Below are positions 59,493-64,000 of a DNA stretch of 64,000 nucleotides, piece by piece. The DNA lies in contig NZ_KL370891.1 of assembly GCF_000702325.1 (NCBI RefSeq), forward strand, positions 1,262,917 through 1,326,916, given 5' to 3'. The number at the start of each line of letters is the position of its first letter. Positions within the stretch are counted from its first letter, which is position 1. The position numbers and the translations under genes were made by a program. The notes beneath the pieces are model-generated. The model saw only the letters and a program-made list of their open reading frames with translations. It did no database searches and was not told the DNA's origin. This DNA comes from Thiomicrorhabdus sp. Milos-T2. GTDB taxonomy: Bacteria > Pseudomonadota > Gammaproteobacteria > Thiomicrospirales > Thiomicrospiraceae.

Positions 59493-60223
59493 TATTTTTT
59501 TACCTGTTCACTCGTTTTACCAAATCTTCTTTCTCTATTTGAAAAAGATTTTGTTGCCGCATCTAACTCTTTTTCATCAAAGTCTGGCCATAAGGCATCT
59601 GTAAAATACAACTCGGCGTAGGCCATTTGCCAAATTAAAAAATTACTAATGCGTTGCTCACCGCCGGTACGAATCAATAAATCTGGGTCAGGCAAATCAG
59701 ATAGCGCAACAAAGCTAGAAAGGGATTCCTCATCTAGTTGAGAAGTACTTTTGGTTGGATTATCTAATTGCCACTGCTTAACTGCCGCAACAATATCTGC
59801 ACGACCACCGTAATTCGCTGCTATGGTTAATACTAAACCGGTGTTGTTTTTAGTCAATTCTTCAGCCATGGCAATATGTTTTTGAATTTCTTCACTAAAA
59901 GCGCCACGGTCTCCAATAATGCGTAACTGCACATTGTTTTCAGAAAGCTTACTAACCTCTTTCTGCAACGCTTTTAAAAACAACCCCATTAACTTATTAA
60001 CTTCATCTTTTGGACGCTTCCAGTTTTCAGTACTAAAAGCAAATAACGTTAAAGCTTCAATCCCAATTTCTGAGCTATAAGAAACGATTCTTTTGACCGC
60101 ATTCAAGCCTTTTTGATGTCCGATAAAACGTGGTAATAAACGTTTTTTTGCCCAACGTCCATTACCATCCATAATAATGGCAATATGCTTAGGCAAGTTT
60201 GGATTCTTAATATTTTCTGACAA
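59492..60223 (-). CDS. uppS: Isoprenyl (undecaprenyl) diphosphate synthase UppS
   Basis: A 243-residue cis-prenyltransferase making the C55 lipid carrier for cell wall synthesis. Motifs: HIAIIMDGNGRWAKKR (Asp19 at the metal site), GHQKGLNAVKRIV, LTLFAFSTENWKRP, IRIIGD-like LRIIGDRGAF, and DLLIRTGGEQRISNFLIWQMAYAEL (Arg/Glu at the end). The start is TTG at 60223, with GGAG about six bases upstream. An intrinsic terminator lies 19-60 bp before it. Confidence 0.96.
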   Translation of the reverse strand: MSENIKNPNLPKHIAIIMDGNGRWAKKRLLPRFIGHQKGLNAVKRIVSYSSEIGIEALTLFAFSTENWKRPKDEVNKLMGLFLKALQKEVSKLSENNVQLRIIGDRGAFSEEIQKHIAMAEELTKNNTGLVLTIAANYGGRADIVAAVKQWQLDNPTKSTSQLDEESLSSFVALSDLPDPDLLIRTGGEQRISNFLIWQMAYAELYFTDALWPDFDEKELDAATKSFSNRERRFGKTSEQVKK

Positions 60224-60241
60224 AACAGCTCCAACAAAAAA

Positions 60242-60283
60242 ATAAAAAAACGGCCTTAGAGTCTTTATTTACTCTAAGGCCGT
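60242..60283 (-). terminator. Intrinsic terminator after frr, just before uppS
   Basis: ACGGCCTTAGAGT (60250-60262) pairs with ACTCTAAGGCCGT (60271-60283) around an 8-base loop; on the minus strand seven T follow. It lies about 20 bp before the uppS start codon. Confidence 0.9.
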
Positions 60284-60369
60284 TCTATCTACGCAATCAA
60301 AAATTAGCAGTAGTAATAAAACTCGTCAATTATGCCGTAAATGTGCATAAATATCGACTTAATTTTGTC

Positions 60370-60927
60370 TTAGACTTCCATTAATGCCGCTTCTTTTTCT
60401 GCTAATAATGCATCGACTTTTTTAACCGCTTCATCCGTTAGCTTTTGAATTTGATCTTCAGAACGACGAGCTTCATCCTCAGTCACTTCTTTATCTTTTA
60501 ACAAATCTTTAACATCACTATTTGCATCACGTCTAACATTACGAACGGCAACACGAGCATTCTCAGCTTCTTGACGTGCCACTTTAGTTAAATCACGACG
60601 ACGCTCTTCAGTTAAAGGCGGCATTGGAATGCGCATCATATTTCCATTAGTCACAGGGTTTACACCCAAGTCAGACATCATAATCGCTTTTTCAACCACA
60701 GCGACCATTGGCTGTTCCCATGGTTGAACGGTTAATGTTCGAGCATCTTCAACGTTAATATTAGCCACCTGACTAATCGGCACTTCAGAACCATAATAAT
60801 CAACGGTTACCACATCAAGAATGCTTGGATGAGCTCGACCAGTGCGGATTTTTGCAAAATTCCCTTCTAAGTTTTCGATAGACTTTTGCATTCTTGACTT
60901 AGCATCGTTTTGAATTTCATTTAACAT
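60370..60927 (-). CDS. frr: Ribosome recycling factor
   Basis: A 185-residue RRF that splits post-termination ribosomes with EF-G. Typical features are [26 protein letters not shown] at about 13-38, [38 protein letters not shown] and [15 protein letters not shown]. Normal length. It is 1 bp after pyrH and followed by an intrinsic terminator. Confidence 0.97.
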   Translation of the reverse strand: MLNEIQNDAKSRMQKSIENLEGNFAKIRTGRAHPSILDVVTVDYYGSEVPISQVANINVEDARTLTVQPWEQPMVAVVEKAIMMSDLGVNPVTNGNMMRIPMPPLTEERRRDLTKVARQEAENARVAVRNVRRDANSDVKDLLKDKEVTEDEARRSEDQIQKLTDEAVKKVDALLAEKEAALMEV

Positions 60928-60928
60928 T

Positions 60929-61648
60929 TTATTCTCCTGCGCTTACCAAGGTGCCTTCATCTTCACCTTGAACAATTCTAATTACTGCACCATCCTTAAA
61001 CATATCAAATACACGGATAGGCATCTTATGGTCACGGCATAAAACAAATGCTGTCATATCCATAACCTGTAAATTTTTTTGAATTACATCATCATAACTT
61101 AAAGCTTGATAACGGGTGGCTTTAGGGTCTTTTACTGGATCTGCCGTATAAATACCATCAACCTTTGTCGCTTTTAGAACAATATCGGCATCAATTTCAA
61201 TTCCGCGTAATGCGGCAGCAGTATCGGTTGTAAAAAATGGGCTTCCAGTACCTGCAGCAAACACTAAAACCTCACCATTAGCTAACTGCTTCTTAACCGT
61301 ATTAGCATTAAAACCAGAAGAGACTCCCTCAATACTCATTGCAGAAAGCACTTGAGATTTCATTCCCATACTTTCAATAACATCTCTTAATGCCAAAGCG
61401 TTAATGACCGTAGCCATCATCCCCATATGGTCGCCCGTTGTGCGTTGAATACCTGAACCTTGAATTTGAGCACCGCGGAAGATATTACCACCACCTACAA
61501 CAATACCCACTTCTACACCTAAATCGCGTAATGACTTAACTTGAGATACAACACTTTTTAAAGTAGTTGCATCTAGGCCAAAATCACCATCACCCATCAA
61601 AGCTTCACCGCTAAATTTCAATAATATACGTTTATACTTAAGTGCCAT
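60929..61648 (-). CDS. pyrH: UMP kinase PyrH
   Basis: A 239-residue hexameric UMP kinase. It has [16 protein letters not shown] at the start, [53 protein letters not shown] and [19 protein letters not shown] 61648 is chosen since GGGGA lies six bases upstream; TTG 61654 would add two residues. It belongs to the tsf-pyrH-frr block but a terminator separates it from tsf. Confidence 0.97.
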   Translation of the reverse strand: MALKYKRILLKFSGEALMGDGDFGLDATTLKSVVSQVKSLRDLGVEVGIVVGGGNIFRGAQIQGSGIQRTTGDHMGMMATVINALALRDVIESMGMKSQVLSAMSIEGVSSGFNANTVKKQLANGEVLVFAAGTGSPFFTTDTAAALRGIEIDADIVLKATKVDGIYTADPVKDPKATRYQALSYDDVIQKNLQVMDMTAFVLCRDHKMPIRVFDMFKDGAVIRIVQGEDEGTLVSAGE

Positions 61649-61759
61649 GCCCAATCCCCAAAAAGTTAATTCAAAGCGTTTTATAAGTGTTTAAAAACCA
61701 ATTTAAATTCAAAAACTTATAAAAAACTTTATTTCCATTCCTTCAAAATAATTACATAC

Positions 61760-61807
61760 AAAAAAGCCATAGCAGCCTTACTTTACAGTAAGAGCTTACT
61801 ATGGCTT
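61760..61807 (-). terminator. Intrinsic terminator of tsf
   Basis: AAGCCATAG (61764-61772) pairs with CTATGGCTT (61799-61807); within it CTTACT and AGTAAG form an inner stem. On the minus strand a run of T follows. It lies between tsf and pyrH. Confidence 0.87.
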
Positions 61808-61823
61808 CATGATTCAAACTGAA

Positions 61824-62708
61824 TTAACCAGTTACAGCCTTAGCTGCTAGAGCAACTTCATCTGCAAAGTTAGTTTCTTCAATTACAATTCCTTCACCTA
61901 CTTCTAGACGAATGAACGTATCAACAGAAGCGCCATTAGATTTTAATAGCTTTTCTACAGTTTGATCAGGGTCTTTAACAAAAGACTGACCTAGTAGCGT
62001 AATTTCACCAACAAACTTACGCATACGTCCTTCAATCATCTTTTCAATGATTTCCATTGGCTTACCAGAAGATTTTGCCTGTTCGATTTGGAACGCACGT
62101 TCCTTCTCAACAACCGCAGAATCTAAATCATCAGAAGAAACCGCAGAAGGTTTAGCTGCCGCAACATGCATAGCAACATCACGTGCAAGAGCGTCATCAC
62201 CACCTTCTAGAGAAACAACAACACCAATTTTTTCACCGTGCTGATACTGACCAATTTGACCCGTTGTTTCGATAAGCTCAAGACGACGAACTTCCATGTT
62301 CTCACCAATCTTAGCAATCATTTCACGACGAGTCTGATCTACTGTTTTACCATTAGCCATTTCAGCGTTCATTACTGCTTCAATATCAGTTGTATTGTTT
62401 GCTAAGGCAATCGCTGCAATTTCATTTGCGAAACCTTTAAATTCATCACCTTTGGCAACAAAATCTGTTTCACAGTTTACTTCTGCAATAATACCTGATT
62501 TTTTATCATCAGAAACGGCAATCGCAATAACACCTTCAGCGGCTACACGACCTGCCTTCTTATCTGCACCAGCCATACCCTTCTTACGAAGAAATTCAAT
62601 TGCTGCATCCATATCGCCATCTGTTTCAGATAACGCTTTTTTACAATCCATCATACCTGCGCCAGTTGTTTGACGTAGTTCTTTAACCATTGCTGCTGTA
62701 ATAGCCAT
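61824..62708 (-). CDS. tsf: Elongation factor Ts
   Basis: A 294-residue guanine-nucleotide exchange factor for EF-Tu. N-terminal ITAAMVKELRQTTGAGMMDCKKAL is the family signature, with FLRKKGMAGADKKAGRVAAEG, the core TDFVAKGDEF, and ALARDVAMHVAAAKP. Normal length. Downstream of rpsB in the usual operon; an ACCAGGCCTGGT copy is in the intervening 99 bp. Confidence 0.97.
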   Translation of the reverse strand: MAITAAMVKELRQTTGAGMMDCKKALSETDGDMDAAIEFLRKKGMAGADKKAGRVAAEGVIAIAVSDDKKSGIIAEVNCETDFVAKGDEFKGFANEIAAIALANNTTDIEAVMNAEMANGKTVDQTRREMIAKIGENMEVRRLELIETTGQIGQYQHGEKIGVVVSLEGGDDALARDVAMHVAAAKPSAVSSDDLDSAVVEKERAFQIEQAKSSGKPMEIIEKMIEGRMRKFVGEITLLGQSFVKDPDQTVEKLLKSNGASVDTFIRLEVGEGIVIEETNFADEVALAAKAVTG

Positions 62709-62779
62709 TTTTTAAATCCTTACTTAAAGAAAATTTAATTCAATTTGACCCAATTAAATAAAATATAACGTTTTATTTA

Positions 62780-62791
62780 ACCAGGCCTGGT
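62780..62791. repeat. ACCAGGCCTGGT palindrome, copy 10
   Basis: Perfect copy (14 bp with flanking A and T) in the rpsB-tsf intergenic region. A perfect palindrome with no loop and a poor T tract; it could act as an attenuator but this is not evident. Confidence 0.9.
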
Positions 62792-62807
62792 TAGTTACTA
62801 ATGTATT

Positions 62808-63548
62808 TTATTTAGCTGCTTTTTCTTCAGCTTCTACAAAATCATCTCCTTCAACTGCAGTCGTGATGGTAGCTTTACCTTCATTGATTGCATCTGCAGC
62901 AGCAGATAAGTATAAAGAGATTGCACGGATTGCATCATCATTACCAGGGATAACATAATCAACACCACGTGGGTCATTGTTAGTATCTACTACACCGATA
63001 ACTGGAATACCTAGGTTTTGTGCTTCTTGGATAGCAATTTTTTCATTACCAGTATCGATAATAAAAATAGCATCTGGCATTGCACGCATGTCTTTAATAC
63101 CACCTAAAGAAAGCTCTAACTTAGTCTTTTGACGAGTCATCATTAACGCTTCTTTTTTAGTGATCTTTTCAAAAGTACCGTCTTTTTCCATCGCTTCTAA
63201 TTCTTTTAGACGCTTAATAGACTGCTTGATAGTTTTGAAGTTAGTTAACATACCACCTAACCAACGGTAATCAACATAAGGCATACCACAACGTTGAGCT
63301 TCTTGAGAAACCAACTCACGTGCTGCTTTTTTAGTACCAACAAAAAGCACTTTACCTTTGTTAGCTGCGATTCCGCCCATCATGTTTAACGCGTCGTTAA
63401 ACATAGGTAGAGTTTTTTCTAAGTTAACAATATGAATATTGTTACGTGCTCCAAAGATGTACTCAGCCATCTTAGGGTTCCAATAACGAGTCTGGTGACC
63501 GAAATGAACACCAGCTTCTAACATTTGACGCATGGTTACTTTTGCCAT
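62808..63548 (-). CDS. rpsB: 30S ribosomal protein S2
   Basis: A 246-residue ribosomal protein S2. It starts [20 protein letters not shown] and contains [26 protein letters not shown], the signature [17 protein letters not shown] and [35 protein letters not shown] (given in part). Acidic C-terminus. It leads rpsB-tsf, divergent from map, as in nearly all gammaproteobacteria. In E. coli, S2 represses its own operon through the leader; the 156-bp leader here is long enough for that. Confidence 0.98.
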   Translation of the reverse strand: MAKVTMRQMLEAGVHFGHQTRYWNPKMAEYIFGARNNIHIVNLEKTLPMFNDALNMMGGIAANKGKVLFVGTKKAARELVSQEAQRCGMPYVDYRWLGGMLTNFKTIKQSIKRLKELEAMEKDGTFEKITKKEALMMTRQKTKLELSLGGIKDMRAMPDAIFIIDTGNEKIAIQEAQNLGIPVIGVVDTNNDPRGVDYVIPGNDDAIRAISLYLSAAADAINEGKATITTAVEGDDFVEAEEKAAK

Positions 63549-63704
63549 GATTTTATCTCCAATAGTTTTGGGTTAAGCCTCCGTTCACCCCATAAAACGA
63601 ACTAAAATATCTATATTTAATTAATGATATTCAGCACCCCGTTTTATGTGTCGGTAAACGTGCGGATTTTCTGTTAAAATTCCTCTCATTCGAAAGGCGC
63701 GGCA

Positions 63705-63733
63705 TTTATAACATATTCAAGCCAAATTAACAA
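63705..63733 (-). promoter_or_regulatory. Promoter of rpsB-tsf
   Basis: Minus strand: TTGTTA (63733-63728), a 17-bp spacer and TATAAA (63710-63705), followed by TGCCGCGCC, a G+C-rich discriminator typical of stringently controlled ribosomal promoters. Start would be about 63699, giving a leader of about 150 bases. Confidence 0.72.
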
Positions 63734-63786
63734 TTTAAATTGATTAAATTCGCCTTATTTTAACCAAAACAAAAGAAACCTTATTC

Positions 63787-64000
63787 ATGACTATTAAAAT
63801 CAAAACCCCTGAAGAAATTGAAAAACTGCGCGTCGCTGGAAAACTCGCTGCTGACGTTCTAGAAATGATTGCCCCTTACGTTATTCCTGGCGCTTCAACA
63901 GGTGAATTGAACGCTATTATGCATAAATATATGACCGAAGAACAAGGTACAATTCCGGCCACCTTAAACTACCATGGTTTTCCAGCATCTAGCTGCATAT
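63787..64000 (+). CDS. map: Methionine aminopeptidase, type I (3' end outside window)
   Basis: 71 codons of an open frame from ATG 63787 to the window edge. It reads TIKIKTPEEIEKLRVAGKLAAD, then VLEMIAPYVIPGASTGELNAI and NYHGFPASSCI, which match the start of bacterial type I methionine aminopeptidase (MAP), the metal enzyme that removes initiator Met. The metal ligands lie beyond the edge. Divergent to rpsB, as is usual. Confidence 0.95.
   Translation, partial: MTIKIKTPEEIEKLRVAGKLAADVLEMIAPYVIPGASTGELNAIMHKYMTEEQGTIPATLNYHGFPASSCI

Overview
The window reads as chromosomal DNA of an A+T-rich gammaproteobacterium. Its protein sequences and gene orders (rpsB-tsf-pyrH-frr-uppS-cdsA-rseP-bamA-skp-lpxD-fabZ-lpxA-lpxB-rnhB, surE-pcm-nlpD, zipA-ligA, yoaA-tsaB) are gammaproteobacterial. 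A CbbY-type sugar-phosphate phosphatase, a D-ribulose-kinase-like FGGY kinase and a small c-type cytochrome fit an autotrophic sulfur oxidiser of the Thiomicrospira/Thiomicrorhabdus/Hydrogenovibrio group. That placement is inference; no rRNA or key metabolic operon is present to prove it. No prophage, CRISPR array, tRNA or intact transposase was found.

Layout. 1-6.6 kb: rluB (cut by the left edge), an M50 protease, yciO and rnm on the minus strand; then yciB, yciI, a LexA-like autoprotease without a DNA-binding domain, a short asparaginase and a broken EamA transporter on the plus strand. 7-11 kb: darP, ligA, zipA. 11-24 kb: mixed housekeeping and accessory genes, including D-ribulose kinase, HopJ, cbbY, a zinc-ligand-poor DksA, an APH-AAA fusion kinase, two hypothetical proteins, msrA, an esterase, a RecJ-like nuclease, a DUF89 protein and an MBL-fold protein. 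23-28.6 kb: thrC, an RpfE-like protein, hom and alaC. 28.8-33.6 kb: a Mth938-domain protein, then surE-pcm-yqaA-nlpD, an Smr protein and ftsB. 33.6-40.1 kb: accA-tilS-pyrG-kdsA-eno, a classical order. 40-49.5 kb: a DUF481-like outer-membrane protein, ycaO, a cytochrome c, a secreted hypothetical, usp, tsaB, yoaA, a second L36 gene (rpmJ2) and cheV. 50-64 kb: the long translation/envelope cluster from rnhB back to rpsB, with map (cut by the right edge) divergent.

Two repeat systems lie over this ordinary gene content. First, a perfect 12-bp palindrome, ACCAGGCCTGGT, occurs ten times, five within genes and five between them, and its 10-bp core occurs an eleventh time. Chance would give far less than one copy. 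Second, a family of MITE-like elements of about 127-260 bp, with inverted ends GAGACCTTTGCACGAGA, is present in about ten intact, variant or decayed copies. They lie between genes, including inside the bamA-skp interval and exactly at the asparaginase stop codon. Two copies show perfect 5-bp A+T target duplications. Two other inverted-repeat elements (about 6740-6985 and 24579-24788) are also present.

Other points of note: the EamA transporter has both an in-frame stop and a frameshift; dxr is missing from its usual place in the uppS cluster; an intrinsic terminator lies just before uppS; NlpD has a degenerate peptidase site; and the cytochrome c has no methionine after its heme motif.
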